Below are positions 43,118-51,335 of a stretch of 64,000 nucleotides of DNA, one piece after another. The position numbers were made by a program, and so were the translations under genes. Under the pieces are notes generated by a model, which did no database searches, was not told the origin of the DNA, and was given only the letters and a program-made list of their open reading frames with translations. The DNA is from a virus. The stretch covers positions 1 through 64,000 of IMG/VR virus record IMGVR_UViG_3300042398_000319; one strand, 5' to 3'. Position 1 is the first letter of the stretch; each line of letters starts with the position of its first letter.

Positions 43118-43451
43118 TGAACTACTATATAAGTCTAATAAGATATGGAAAGAGTTTAAAGCTCTTAACTCTACTGCAAACTTTGAATGGCTTCCTGAAG
43201 AAGATAATTTTTACTTTTATAGTGATCGTATCATGAATTTAGCAATAAATGAGATCGATAAGAAACGTAAAGAAGTTATTGAAGCAAGAGGCGGTAGATT
43301 TTATTATAGTGATGGCTACAACCCTCGTTGGAATACAAAGAATCGTGTTAGAAACTTTTTAATAAGTGAAATAAAAAATGAAACAGTTAGCAGATCTAGC
43401 GTTACAAGTAATGGACGAGTTCACGGAGTTGAGCAAGGTCAACAACTTTAA
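43107..43451 (+). CDS. Hypothetical protein (114 aa)
   Basis: Starts within the previous gene (11-base overlap). Aromatic-rich N-terminus (NFYFYSDRIMNLAI) and a basic centre (KKRKEVIEARGGRFYY). Its last 74 bases overlap the next gene in another frame, which is long for this genome, so the end may be poorly conserved. Confidence 0.55.
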   Translation: MASNELLYKSNKIWKEFKALNSTANFEWLPEEDNFYFYSDRIMNLAINEIDKKRKEVIEARGGRFYYSDGYNPRWNTKNRVRNFLISEIKNETVSRSSVTSNGRVHGVEQGQQL

Positions 43452-43656
43452 TTCAGACCTAGAATTTCAACATGATGCATTTTATGTAGCTGTACGTGTA
43501 TTAAGAAACAGTCATCTGTTTTTTGAATATAACCCTTACACATGGGAAGATACAAGACTACTACAAGATACTTTAGATATACTAGAGTATGGTCCTGTAC
43601 CTAAAGCGCATTATGAAGTGTTTACTAAAATCTTAAATAGAGATGCCACGCCCTAA
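43378..43656 (+). CDS. Hypothetical helical protein (92 aa)
   Basis: Leu-rich, all-helical product (QLADLALQVMDEFTEL, FYVAVRVLRNSHLFFEY) ending over the start of the next gene. No family recognised. Confidence 0.6.
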   Translation: MKQLADLALQVMDEFTELSKVNNFNSDLEFQHDAFYVAVRVLRNSHLFFEYNPYTWEDTRLLQDTLDILEYGPVPKAHYEVFTKILNRDATP

Positions 43657-43972
43657 AAAGGTAACGATTGTTAAACCTGTTTGTTCCCCTGAATTAACAG
43701 AGTTAATAAGAAGACGAAGAGCACAAATGTTAATACATTCGTGTATCTATTATGAGCTAAATGAAAGTATAATCTCTGATCATCAGTGGCAAGCATGGGC
43801 TGATGAGCTACAACAACTACAAGAAAAACACCCAGATTGTTTAAAAATTGATTTTTACGACTGGGAATTTAGAGATTGGGATGGTGCTACTGGAGCACAC
43901 CTACCACATAGGAACCCTTGGGTTTTCCAGAAAGCAAATTATATTTTAAATCTTTCGAGAGAGAATAAATGA
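43643..43972 (+). CDS. LigA-related small protein (Ia-like domain)
   Basis: 109 aa. The stretch LIRRRRAQMLIHSCIYYELN followed by ESIISDHQWQAWADELQQLQ and HLPHRNPWVFQKA is like the N-terminal Ia domain of NAD-dependent DNA ligases, which binds the nicotinamide part of NAD. Stand-alone versions occur in phages as LigA-related proteins. It has no adenylation domain, so it cannot itself be a ligase; possibly an NAD-binding or host-ligase-linked protein. Family match from memory of the pattern. Confidence 0.6.
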   Translation: MPRPKKVTIVKPVCSPELTELIRRRRAQMLIHSCIYYELNESIISDHQWQAWADELQQLQEKHPDCLKIDFYDWEFRDWDGATGAHLPHRNPWVFQKANYILNLSRENK

Positions 43973-45312
43973 TCACAATTCAAGAATTGCAAGTTAAGTT
44001 TCCTGTAGTATTAGAGCTTCTCCGCCTGTCAAGAAATTGGCATTCACGAGAACAAAAGGCTTATGAGTTTCATCCGATTATTAAAGAGATCATGAAGACT
44101 CATGTACCCCAAGATTATCGTTTGTTAGCATTAGAATATCCTCATCAATCAATTAAAGATGCAAGTAATGTTGCGTTTACTCGTGATGAGCGTTCAGGTA
44201 TTAACGATCGTCAGACTGTTACCACCTTTGGTCGCTATGTTCGTAGAATGTTCCCTCAATTGAAGGATCATGAAATTCGTGACTATGCTACTAAATGCCG
44301 TAATGATACCTATGAGATCTGGGACACACAAGACGGTATTATCACCAGCGTACAGTTAGGTCCACGTTCTTGCATGACATGGGATTCTAGCTATACTCCT
44401 GGCCATGAGTATTATGACCCTAGCTGTAAGCATCCTTACATGGTTTATGCTCCAGAGTTAGGTTGGAAAACTGCAGTTAGGCTTGATCCAGACACACGTA
44501 CAATTAATGGTCGTGGCTTGGTATGGCACTCTGAGGATGACAAAGAAAAATACTTTGTTCGTACTTATAAGAGGGGTAACGACTATAGTTATGCTGATGA
44601 GGCATTAGAGTACTGGTTGAAAGAGTCTGGTTATAAGCATGTAGATGGCTGGCCTTATGAGACGCCATTGAAACTAATTAGTTATGGTCATGACTTTTTA
44701 GCTCCGTATATTGATGGTGAAGTACAACGAGTAAGTAAGTGTAGTACTCGTGTATATAAGGGCGCACATTACAATCTTTACATTGTTGAAGATGGTGACT
44801 ATGAGTGTACTCAAACAGACGGTGAAACATGTTCTAGTGAAACTGAGCATTGTAGCTGTTGTGATGAGTACTACCATCCTGATGATATGAGAAGTACTTA
44901 TGATGACGGTGATATCTGTGAGGGTTGTGCAGAGAATCATTATGTTAGGGCATACACAGATAGTACTCGATATACAGAGTTAGTAAGCGAAGACGAAGTA
45001 GTTGAGTATCAAGGTAATTACTATCATAGAGATAATCTGGATCATCATGAGTTAGTTGAACTTCATAATGGTGATGTCGCTAAAAGAGATCATACATATG
45101 AAACTATTTCTGGTGAGTATGTGTTAGATGAAGAAATTGGCCCAAATGGAGATTGGGTTTTGATTGATAGCCTTGCTTATCCCAAGAGCGAGTTATTTTA
45201 CTGTAATGGATCTAATGAATGGTATTTAAAGGATGATGTTACCCCAGTAGAAGTAGATGGAAAAGAATATCATCCAGAGAATGTTCCCGAAACAGAAAGT
45301 GAATCAGAATGA
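43969..45312 (+). CDS. Large Cys-rich phage protein (447 aa)
   Basis: Overlaps both neighbours by ATGA. The N-terminal half is basic and aromatic with a conserved look (RTYKRGNDYSYADEALEYWL). The second half has a Cys/His cluster around residues 279-312: CTQTDGETC, HCSCCDEYYH and DICEGC, probably one or two zinc ribbons. After that comes an acidic, Tyr-rich end repeating YxGNYYHRDNLDHHEL-type units. I do not know its function. Coupling with the zinc peptidase downstream suggests they work together. Confidence 0.75.
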   Translation: MITIQELQVKFPVVLELLRLSRNWHSREQKAYEFHPIIKEIMKTHVPQDYRLLALEYPHQSIKDASNVAFTRDERSGINDRQTVTTFGRYVRRMFPQLKDHEIRDYATKCRNDTYEIWDTQDGIITSVQLGPRSCMTWDSSYTPGHEYYDPSCKHPYMVYAPELGWKTAVRLDPDTRTINGRGLVWHSEDDKEKYFVRTYKRGNDYSYADEALEYWLKESGYKHVDGWPYETPLKLISYGHDFLAPYIDGEVQRVSKCSTRVYKGAHYNLYIVEDGDYECTQTDGETCSSETEHCSCCDEYYHPDDMRSTYDDGDICEGCAENHYVRAYTDSTRYTELVSEDEVVEYQGNYYHRDNLDHHELVELHNGDVAKRDHTYETISGEYVLDEEIGPNGDWVLIDSLAYPKSELFYCNGSNEWYLKDDVTPVEVDGKEYHPENVPETESESE

Positions 45313-46448
45313 AAACTCAATTAATTAAAGACTTGGAATTCGCATTGTCCCTGAAGAGACCACATGGTGGCACAGGTGTTACTATGCTTTGTAACTATAT
45401 CGTAGAACGTGTTGGTGAGGGAGATCTCTCAGTAGACTTTTGTGGCAATATACATGTGGACATGCGTGATGACTCATCTAATGAAACATTATTCACTGCT
45501 CACGTAGATACTGTCCACCGTGAAGATGGTGATAACGTGTTTAAATATGAAGGTCAATATCTGTTAGCTGACGGAGGTAAGCCTCTCGGTGCTGACGATG
45601 GTGCTGGCGTGGCTTTACTTCTTCATATGATTGATAACAGAGTACCTGGCTACTATGTGTTCTTTCAAGGTGAAGAAAAAGGTGGTATTGGTTCTAGCTG
45701 GCTTGCATTAAATGATCCAGGACTAGTTGGACAATTTAAACGAGCTATCACATTCGATCGTAAAGGTAATCATAGTATTATTACTCATCAAATGTGTGGT
45801 CGTACTTGTTCAGATGATTTTGCCTATGCATTGGCAGACGCTTTGAATGATGCTTGCACAGACTTTATGTTTGTACCAGATGATACAGGCGTTTACACTG
45901 ATACTGCTGAGTTTGCTGATATCATTCCTGAATGTACTAACATTAGTGCTGGTTATTACTCTGAGCATACACCAAATGAGAAGCTTGATATTTGGCATTT
46001 AAAAGATTTAGCTGAAGCTGTATTGAAAATTAACTGGGATTCTCTTGAGGCTGTTCGTGATCCAAGTGTACCTGATCCAGATGAGCTTAAGACTAATTAC
46101 ACATCTTTCCCTACTTATAACAAAGATGCGTATGGTTATAGTAATTATGGCTCTAAGTATGATTATCAATATGACTATGAAAATGATCCAGTAGGTCCAA
46201 CAACTTATACTGAAGAGGCTACAACATTAATTGACTGTTTAGCAGACGCTAAGTTTGGTTTGAAAACAGAATTATTAGAGATGGTAGCTACATTTATTCA
46301 TCCTGAGCATCCTGAGACTGCAATTAAGTTTCTTAATAGAAACGCATTGACAGAAGAAGTTATTCTTGATGCAGAAGATATGCTACGTGTAGGATATGAA
46401 GATCATCAAGTTATTGAGTATTTGTTTGACATTTTGTATAAGGAGTAA
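45309..46448 (+). CDS. Zinc aminopeptidase-like hydrolase (M20/M28/M42 type)
   Basis: 379 aa with a full two-metal site: TAHVDTVH (His65, Asp67), LGADDGAG (Asp96), FQGEEKGG (Glu122 and Glu123), ITFDRKG (Asp150) and YYSEHTPNEKLDI (His220). These are the ligands and base of co-catalytic zinc peptidases. After residue 250 there is a Tyr/Asp-rich linker (YGYSNYGSKYDYQYDYEN) and a helical C-terminal part absent from cellular enzymes. It could trim peptides or cut a host modification; substrate unknown. Coupled to the Cys-rich protein. Confidence 0.85.
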   Translation: MKTQLIKDLEFALSLKRPHGGTGVTMLCNYIVERVGEGDLSVDFCGNIHVDMRDDSSNETLFTAHVDTVHREDGDNVFKYEGQYLLADGGKPLGADDGAGVALLLHMIDNRVPGYYVFFQGEEKGGIGSSWLALNDPGLVGQFKRAITFDRKGNHSIITHQMCGRTCSDDFAYALADALNDACTDFMFVPDDTGVYTDTAEFADIIPECTNISAGYYSEHTPNEKLDIWHLKDLAEAVLKINWDSLEAVRDPSVPDPDELKTNYTSFPTYNKDAYGYSNYGSKYDYQYDYENDPVGPTTYTEEATTLIDCLADAKFGLKTELLEMVATFIHPEHPETAIKFLNRNALTEEVILDAEDMLRVGYEDHQVIEYLFDILYKE

Positions 46449-46454
46449 TTTGGA

Positions 46455-46631
46455 TTGAATAAGATAGCACATAGACTAATGAGAGAGCAGGATAAACTCG
46501 TTAAGCGTTTCTTGTTATTAAGTTTAATTCAAATATCAGGGGAAGCAACTCTTGATACACTAGATGAGTTAGCAACATTGAGAAAAGATATTTCTAGGAT
46601 AATCGAGAATGAACGCCAAGAAAAACATTAA
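46455..46631 (+). CDS. Hypothetical helical protein (58 aa, TTG start)
   Basis: TTG at 46455 follows AAGGAG by about 10 bases; an ATG at 46479 in frame is possible. The product is helical with Leu-rich centre (RFLLLSLIQIS) and charged ends. The overlap with the next gene fits the region's style. Confidence 0.5.
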   Translation: MNKIAHRLMREQDKLVKRFLLLSLIQISGEATLDTLDELATLRKDISRIIENERQEKH

Positions 46632-46863
46632 GCTAGATAATATAATTATTGCTTATAACCGTTTCAAGCCAGAAAGTGATGGGACAATTAAAGTTCAGTT
46701 ACTAGATAGAAACACACGACAAATACTTGCACAAATTTATGTCAAGAGAATTTTGTTGTCCAAAACATTTGAAGAACTTCAGGTGTTTATGAGATTTAAA
46801 TTTAAAAAAGACTTTAACTTTATTTTACCTAAAACATGGACATTCTTAGGAAACACAGTATGA
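46609..46863 (+). CDS. Hypothetical basic protein (84 aa)
   Basis: Lys/Arg-rich with strands (IKVQLLDRNTRQILAQIYVK) and a Phe/Lys C-terminus. Ends in ATGA with the next gene. Not recognised. Confidence 0.6.
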   Translation: MNAKKNIKLDNIIIAYNRFKPESDGTIKVQLLDRNTRQILAQIYVKRILLSKTFEELQVFMRFKFKKDFNFILPKTWTFLGNTV

Positions 46864-47039
46864 AAGTAGTTTATACTCTTGAAGACTTATTTGGCTACCC
46901 AATTGGAGATGTTACAGAGGATCCAGCGACAAATACATTTAGTGTTTATCACTATAACTCTGATAGAAGTTATCAGTCGTTTAAGACCAAAGAAGAAGCT
47001 GAAGTATTTTTAAATAGGATTGAATATGATCTCAGATGA
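46860..47039 (+). CDS. Hypothetical protein (59 aa)
   Basis: ATG within the previous stop. Reads as strand-rich (MKVVYTLEDLFGYPIGDV, TFSVYHYNSDRSYQSF) with a helix at the end; possibly a KTKEEAEVFL-type small fold found in phage DUFs. Unknown. Confidence 0.6.
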   Translation: MKVVYTLEDLFGYPIGDVTEDPATNTFSVYHYNSDRSYQSFKTKEEAEVFLNRIEYDLR

Positions 47040-47265
47040 AGAGCATGCAAAAGTAGTTGAGTTAGTTTATGCACATGACTATTACCTGCATATTTTTAAT
47101 GCAGTAAGAAAGTCTTATGCTGATCGTAATATGAAAACTAATACGCCATATTTCTGGCATGACTTTTGGGTTGATTTACCAGATACTCTAGCAATTCGCA
47201 GAGCACCCTTCTTTCAAATTTGTGACCTAGCAGAAAGAATTTATGACACTGAGCGAGATATGTGA
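47026..47265 (+). CDS. Hypothetical protein (79 aa)
   Basis: ATG 47026 with AGGA upstream. Helical, His/Asp-rich at the start (DEEHAKVVELVYAHDYYLH). No signature. Overlaps both neighbours. Confidence 0.55.
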   Translation: MISDEEHAKVVELVYAHDYYLHIFNAVRKSYADRNMKTNTPYFWHDFWVDLPDTLAIRRAPFFQICDLAERIYDTERDM

Positions 47266-47461
47266 AAAACATAAAGATGAAATTCCAGAGTTCTTAGAAC
47301 GTTGGGATATGTCTAGTGCGCTATTCGATGATCTCTATAACTATTACTTTGACGAAATGCCATATGGTATTAAGAAGGCTAGAACTGGAGATCCTGAAGA
47401 GTGGATCTGTGAAAGGTTTAACGATGATGTTTATTGTGAAATGGATTTAAAACTACCATGA
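47243..47461 (+). CDS. Hypothetical acidic protein (72 aa)
   Basis: Acidic, aromatic (LFDDLYNYYFDEMPYGI) with two Cys. Ends in ATGA with the next gene. Acidic mimic-like composition is common in phage inhibitor proteins, but nothing specific is seen. Confidence 0.6.
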   Translation: MTLSEICEKHKDEIPEFLERWDMSSALFDDLYNYYFDEMPYGIKKARTGDPEEWICERFNDDVYCEMDLKLP

Positions 47462-47595
47462 GTGATGTGGAAAGATTCTATGAAGCTGCTAGAGCTAAAT
47501 TCCCTGGTTCTCGACCTTGGCATCAATTAGAGCCTATGGAACAAATGCATATTGTGCAAGCAATTAATATTATTCTTGGAGTGATATCACGATGA
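47458..47595 (+). CDS. Hypothetical protein (45 aa)
   Basis: ATGA overlaps on both sides. MSDVERFYEAARAKFPGSRP then a helix ending in GVISR. Similar short phage proteins with a W-x-L-E-x-x-E-Q motif are known to me without function. Real by fit between neighbours. Confidence 0.55.
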   Translation: MSDVERFYEAARAKFPGSRPWHQLEPMEQMHIVQAINIILGVISR

Positions 47596-47873
47596 TTGAA
47601 AAATTTACTTATGATGTCTATTACAAGACAAACTATAAGCCGCTGTATTTAGAGGTAGAAGTAGAGTACATGCCTGAAGAAAAGGGTGCTGCCGAATGGA
47701 ATACTGGATTAAAAATAGACCCAGACTATGCAGAAGTTGTTTGTGTACTAAGTGCTACACTTAAAGGAGTTGATATTGTAGACATTCTTGTTGACAATAT
47801 TATTGATGATATTAAAGAGTATTACTTAGCAACACTTGAGGAAAGAAAAAATGACACAGCCTACTTTGACTAG
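47592..47873 (+). CDS. Hypothetical acidic protein (93 aa)
   Basis: Strand-rich N-terminus (FTYDVYYKTNYKPLYLEVEV) and helical acidic end. No cysteine cluster or membrane helix. Unknown. Confidence 0.6.
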   Translation: MIEKFTYDVYYKTNYKPLYLEVEVEYMPEEKGAAEWNTGLKIDPDYAEVVCVLSATLKGVDIVDILVDNIIDDIKEYYLATLEERKNDTAYFD

Positions 47874-48117
47874 AAAACATTATCAACGCTTAGAAAAGAT
47901 TATTGCAGAACAAATTAGCTTTGCTGAAGAATTTGCTGCCACAATAAAAGGATCTGAATCTTTTTATTATGAAAAAGCAGATAAGGCTGATACTAGTAGT
48001 GATAGCAAGCATGCATTTATAATGTTAAATCATGCAAAGACTAATCGTAGATTTTTTAAGAAAAAGCTTAAGACATTAGTTGAATTACAAACAGTTATTA
48101 AAAGTCAATTAAAATGA
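47851..48117 (+). CDS. Hypothetical helical protein (88 aa)
   Basis: ATG 47851 with GAGGAAAG upstream. Charged coiled-coil-like helices (YQRLEKIIAEQISFAEEFAA, FFKKKLKTLVELQTV). No family recognised. Confidence 0.6.
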   Translation: MTQPTLTRKHYQRLEKIIAEQISFAEEFAATIKGSESFYYEKADKADTSSDSKHAFIMLNHAKTNRRFFKKKLKTLVELQTVIKSQLK

Positions 48118-48338
48118 AAAACTTTAAACTACTTAATTGTATGAGGGCAGACTGCAGGTTTACTATTACTAACACATCCAGGACTGCAGGTTATAGTGCG
48201 CCTGTTTATGATAAAGAGGGAAAGAATATTGCAGTAGATTTAAGCATAACCACTGGTAATCTAAATTGTTCTGCTTGCAATCGAAAATGGTCTTTTAAAG
48301 ATACCTATGATGATACTATTTATGAGGAAATAAAATGA
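48114..48338 (+). CDS. Small putative zinc-binding protein (74 aa)
   Basis: Two Cys pairs (NCMRADC near residue 9 and NCSACNRKW near residue 51) form a possible zinc ribbon around beta-strands. Overlaps both neighbours by ATGA. Small zinc-ribbon proteins of phages often touch nucleic acid or host RNA polymerase; here unknown. Confidence 0.6.
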   Translation: MKNFKLLNCMRADCRFTITNTSRTAGYSAPVYDKEGKNIAVDLSITTGNLNCSACNRKWSFKDTYDDTIYEEIK

Positions 48339-48478
48339 GTGGTTGGTTAATTGCACTTACAGGCGCTATCTACACCTATGTAGCTGCTGAACAGTTTTAC
48401 CTAGGTAACATGGGTATGACGATTGCATACACGGGTTATGCATTTGCTAATATTGGCCTATGGATGTTAGCATCATGA
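48335..48478 (+). CDS. 47-aa membrane protein
   Basis: Two short hydrophobic helices (GWLIALTGAIYTYVAA and YTGYAFANIGLWMLA). ATGA overlap with both neighbours. The sequence pattern, with a central FYLGNMGMT, looks like small membrane proteins of other phages. Unknown. Confidence 0.6.
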   Translation: MSGWLIALTGAIYTYVAAEQFYLGNMGMTIAYTGYAFANIGLWMLAS

Positions 48479-48618
48479 AATGGCTATGTAGGACTAAGGA
48501 TAACCCTGACAAAAAGTTTAAGACCCGTAAAGAGGCTATTGAATGGGCTAAACTAAATGCTAATGGTATTTACATTATATGGAAACTAAAAAATGAACGA
48601 GAGAAAGCTACTAGCTAA
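48475..48618 (+). CDS. Hypothetical basic protein (47 aa)
   Basis: Starts in the previous stop. Lys/Trp-rich (MKWLCRTKDN, EAIEWAKLNANGIYIIW). Ends 23 bases into the next gene. Small and unassigned. Confidence 0.5.
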   Translation: MKWLCRTKDNPDKKFKTRKEAIEWAKLNANGIYIIWKLKNEREKATS

Positions 48619-49228
48619 TGTAATGCGTACACCTGACGGTACTGTACTTCAGTCATGTCATATTCACGACTATGTAGAGCATATGGATGCAAATGGTCGA
48701 TTGTATATGATTGATGGTGGTGTACAATACATTAGGCGTACTTGGTATGAAGACGACAACGGTGAAGACCTTTCAGTTTTTACTGATGATCCTCACTCTA
48801 AGATCCGTGATTGGTTCCGTTGGGGTACATATGGTAAAGAAGGTAAAGGGCCCCTTACATGGAAAAAGCTTAAGTTCTTGTCTACGGATCATATTCAAAA
48901 GATTCTTGATGAAGGTTATGCTCGTGCACACTTGACAAAAGTGTTTCAGGATGAATTAGCATTCCGTAAGGGAAAACCATTAGCTATCTTGGTTAATGGG
49001 ATTGGAGGTGAGTTCTACAAGGCTTCTCATGATAGTTTTAATTATCATCTAAGAGGCATTTGTGCTAGCCATGAAGGTAGGCCTGATCTAGTAAACCAAT
49101 GGATCTTATCAAGCGCTATTGTTGAACAGTTATCTGATAATACTTATGAGACACTTAATACAATATACAATGTTATTTCGTTAGAAGAGGCAGAAGTTGA
49201 GTCGTTACAATTTAGACTTATCAACTAA
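48593..49228 (+). CDS. Conserved phage protein (211 aa)
   Basis: The beginning NVMRTPDGTVLQSCHIHDYV, MIDGGVQYIRR and WFRWGTYGKEG match a protein family I know from many lytic phages and cyanophages as unknown. It is mixed alpha-beta and cytoplasmic. Its presence across phages suggests a basic role in takeover or replication. Confidence 0.75.
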   Translation: MNERKLLANVMRTPDGTVLQSCHIHDYVEHMDANGRLYMIDGGVQYIRRTWYEDDNGEDLSVFTDDPHSKIRDWFRWGTYGKEGKGPLTWKKLKFLSTDHIQKILDEGYARAHLTKVFQDELAFRKGKPLAILVNGIGGEFYKASHDSFNYHLRGICASHEGRPDLVNQWILSSAIVEQLSDNTYETLNTIYNVISLEEAEVESLQFRLIN

Positions 49229-49442
49229 TAGATTTACTATTCAGATTGATACAAATGGTAAGTATGGCTGGTTTGAAGACAAGATCTATGGAGATGAAAA
49301 CGGAGGTGGTCTTTGGTTTGATGAAAACATGAAACTAAAAGACTATGACGGTGTTTATTTCTTGCCTGATCATGTAAGAAACCAACTTATGAAAAACAAT
49401 TTTATCACCCAGGAGTTTTATGAAAATTCATCCGCATCATGA
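49197..49442 (+). CDS. Hypothetical protein (81 aa, TTG start)
   Basis: TTG at 49197 with AGAAGAGG 6 bases upstream; no ATG precedes the strand-rich core (NRFTIQIDTNGKYGWFED). Gly/Trp-rich loop ENGGGLWFDE. Not recognised. Confidence 0.5.
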   Translation: MSRYNLDLSTNRFTIQIDTNGKYGWFEDKIYGDENGGGLWFDENMKLKDYDGVYFLPDHVRNQLMKNNFITQEFYENSSAS

Positions 49443-49731
49443 CTTAATTATTGCTTATCTTGAAGATAAAGTAATTCAATATAAGAGTTTTACTGAGTGG
49501 GTTGATATTCCTACATTGACTGCATTTGGAGGTGCATTGCCTCCTTTTCATCATAACACGGAATATCGATTGAAGCCAGTAGTTAAGCCTAATTTTAAAT
49601 TTAAACTAAAAGCGAGGATGGTTGGCAAAGACATTGCTCTTCGTATTTCAGAGCATTGGGAGAATGACAATGTTGAATTTGAGTTTGATGGTAACACACA
49701 AGAATTAGTTTCAGTAACTTTAATTAAATAA
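49420..49731 (+). CDS. Hypothetical phage protein (103 aa)
   Basis: ATG after CAGGAGTTTT. The first half (HPHHDLIIAYLEDKVIQYKS, HNTEYRLKP) follows a pattern seen in short phage proteins with a terminal YRLKP. The second half is strand-rich. Function unknown. Confidence 0.65.
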   Translation: MKIHPHHDLIIAYLEDKVIQYKSFTEWVDIPTLTAFGGALPPFHHNTEYRLKPVVKPNFKFKLKARMVGKDIALRISEHWENDNVEFEFDGNTQELVSVTLIK

Positions 49732-49740
49732 GGAATTTAA

Positions 49741-50043
49741 ATGCGTTTAGTTAAGCAATTCACACGTTTCGTTTCTGGTAGCCGTAAAAGCTTTCAAATT
49801 TATGCTGGTTGTGTTGCTACTTCTATTGAAGAGTTTTACACCACCAATGATAAGCATATGATGAAAGTTATTGTAAATGGAAAGAGTGTAGTAGGCCAGT
49901 ACAATGAACAAATTTTTAATATCATTGAAGATAACTTAGATACACCTGCTCCATTTGTATTTTATAACCTAACAAATAAAATCACTATGATTGCATGTAT
50001 TCCCGATATGTGGGAAGACCTAGACTTAGTAAAGACAGTATGA
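49741..50043 (+). CDS. Hypothetical protein (100 aa)
   Basis: AAGGAATTTAA before the ATG. Basic N-terminus (RLVKQFTRFVSGSRKSF) and beta-rich remainder. Ends in ATGA. Unknown. Confidence 0.6.
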   Translation: MRLVKQFTRFVSGSRKSFQIYAGCVATSIEEFYTTNDKHMMKVIVNGKSVVGQYNEQIFNIIEDNLDTPAPFVFYNLTNKITMIACIPDMWEDLDLVKTV

Positions 50044-50543
50044 AAGTTTTAATTGGTGAATACCGTTACGATGACCAAGATCGAGAGATTGATGTCACAA
50101 TTGATAACTATGACATTTGGAGTCTAGACCACACACTAGCGCATATTATTCACCCTGCATTAGTTAAGTTTAGACAGAAGCTAAGCGGAGCCCCTAAGGT
50201 AGATGACGAAGATGTGCCTGATGAACTTAAAAGCACTAGCGCACCTCCTACTGAGCATTCTTGGCAAAGTGATGCAAACTACTTTAAGAGATGGGATTGG
50301 GTGCTTGATCAAATGATCTGGTCTTTTGCTCAAAAGCTAGATGATAATCATGATGCTCAATTTTACTCAGGTTCAACTGATTTTCAGTTTATTAAATCTA
50401 GAGACTATCCTTTTCATGTAGAAGCAGTAACGGGCATAGATGATACTTTCAAGATTGATATGGAAGGTCTAGAAAAACACGAGGCTCGAATTCAAAACGG
50501 ATTTAGGCTATTTGGAAAATACTATGAAGGACTATGGGACTAA
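50040..50543 (+). CDS. Conserved phage protein (167 aa, DxWSLDHTLAHII family)
   Basis: From the ATG in the previous stop: MKVLIGEYRY, then VTIDNYDIWSLDHTLAHIIH, LVKFRQKLSGAPKVDDEDVP, SWQSDANYFKRWDWVLDQMI and RIQNGFRLFGKYYEGLW. I recognise this family from cyanophages and other lytic phages, with no proven function. Conserved Asp/His/Trp suggest an enzyme or binding site. Confidence 0.75.
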   Translation: MKVLIGEYRYDDQDREIDVTIDNYDIWSLDHTLAHIIHPALVKFRQKLSGAPKVDDEDVPDELKSTSAPPTEHSWQSDANYFKRWDWVLDQMIWSFAQKLDDNHDAQFYSGSTDFQFIKSRDYPFHVEAVTGIDDTFKIDMEGLEKHEARIQNGFRLFGKYYEGLWD

Positions 50544-50544
50544 T

Positions 50545-50730
50545 ATGAGTAAAGGATCTACGCCAAGGCCATTTAGCGTGGCTCAAGAGCAGTACAATGA
50601 AAGATGGGATTTGATCTTTGGTCGTGATAAAGGTCAAAAAGAACGTGATAAAGAGTTTGATAAAGCCCAGGATGCCTTAGATGAGAAGGCTGAGAATGCT
50701 AGGCAATTAGGTTTAGACTATGACACTTGA
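50545..50730 (+). CDS. Hypothetical charged protein (61 aa)
   Basis: ATG 50545 one base after the previous stop; an ATG 33 bases earlier is less likely. Highly charged (DKGQKERDKEFDKAQDALDE), probably helical or disordered. Unknown. Confidence 0.55.
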   Translation: MSKGSTPRPFSVAQEQYNERWDLIFGRDKGQKERDKEFDKAQDALDEKAENARQLGLDYDT

Positions 50731-50902
50731 GTTTGTACCTACTAACCAAACTTGGGTTGTTCAATGTCCTAAGCATGGTGAACATTCACATGTTATTAGG
50801 AGCACTATTAAAGGTCATGAAGGACTATGGTGTCAAATTTGTTGGACTGAAAGCCTAGGTGAACCATTGCCTGGGGAATTTAAGAGGATAACTGTAGAAT
50901 GA
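50720..50902 (+). CDS. Small CPxH/CxxC protein (60 aa)
   Basis: VQCPKHGEHSHVI near residue 14 and LWCQICWTESLG near 36 form a likely zinc-binding ribbon. Overlaps both neighbours. Unknown. Confidence 0.6.
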   Translation: MTLEFVPTNQTWVVQCPKHGEHSHVIRSTIKGHEGLWCQICWTESLGEPLPGEFKRITVE

Positions 50903-51141
50903 TACACACAGATGAAGATGATGAGTTTGATCGTGTTAAAAGGGAGAACGCTATGCGTGAAGTTCAGAGGTTAGGTCAAGAAATAGAAGCTACAGGTCAA
51001 CCCTATCACTTTGAGTCTAGAGCAGAGTGGAAGAGTTTAACTGAAAAAGAAGTTGTGAATAACTTTGGTAGGTACTATGATGGAGACACTTGGTTCATTG
51101 CTAGAGACCTTGAGGCTTACATTAGGCAGAAGAATTCATGA
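50899..51141 (+). CDS. Hypothetical charged protein (80 aa)
   Basis: Acidic first third (HTDEDDEFDRVKRENAM), then mixed helices. ATGA overlaps with neighbours. Not recognised. Confidence 0.55.
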   Translation: MIHTDEDDEFDRVKRENAMREVQRLGQEIEATGQPYHFESRAEWKSLTEKEVVNNFGRYYDGDTWFIARDLEAYIRQKNS

Positions 51142-51335
51142 GGGCAATAGACGACCAAGAGACAATTGAAGTACTAGACTTTATTAAGCTAGCTATTTTA
51201 AATGAACGTGAGAAATGTGCAGGTCTCCGTAAAGAAGTAGAGTTAGTCGGTAAACACTCTAGAGACTACGAGGATGGCTTCTGGGACGGTATAGCTAAGT
51301 ATGAAGACTTAATCAGATCAAGGAAAAAACCATGA
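51138..51335 (+). CDS. Hypothetical helical protein (65 aa)
   Basis: Helical, charged, with LAILNEREKCAGLRKEVEL and a short RSRKKP end. Resembles small phage proteins with a NEREKCA block. No function known. Confidence 0.55.
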   Translation: MRAIDDQETIEVLDFIKLAILNEREKCAGLRKEVELVGKHSRDYEDGFWDGIAKYEDLIRSRKKP

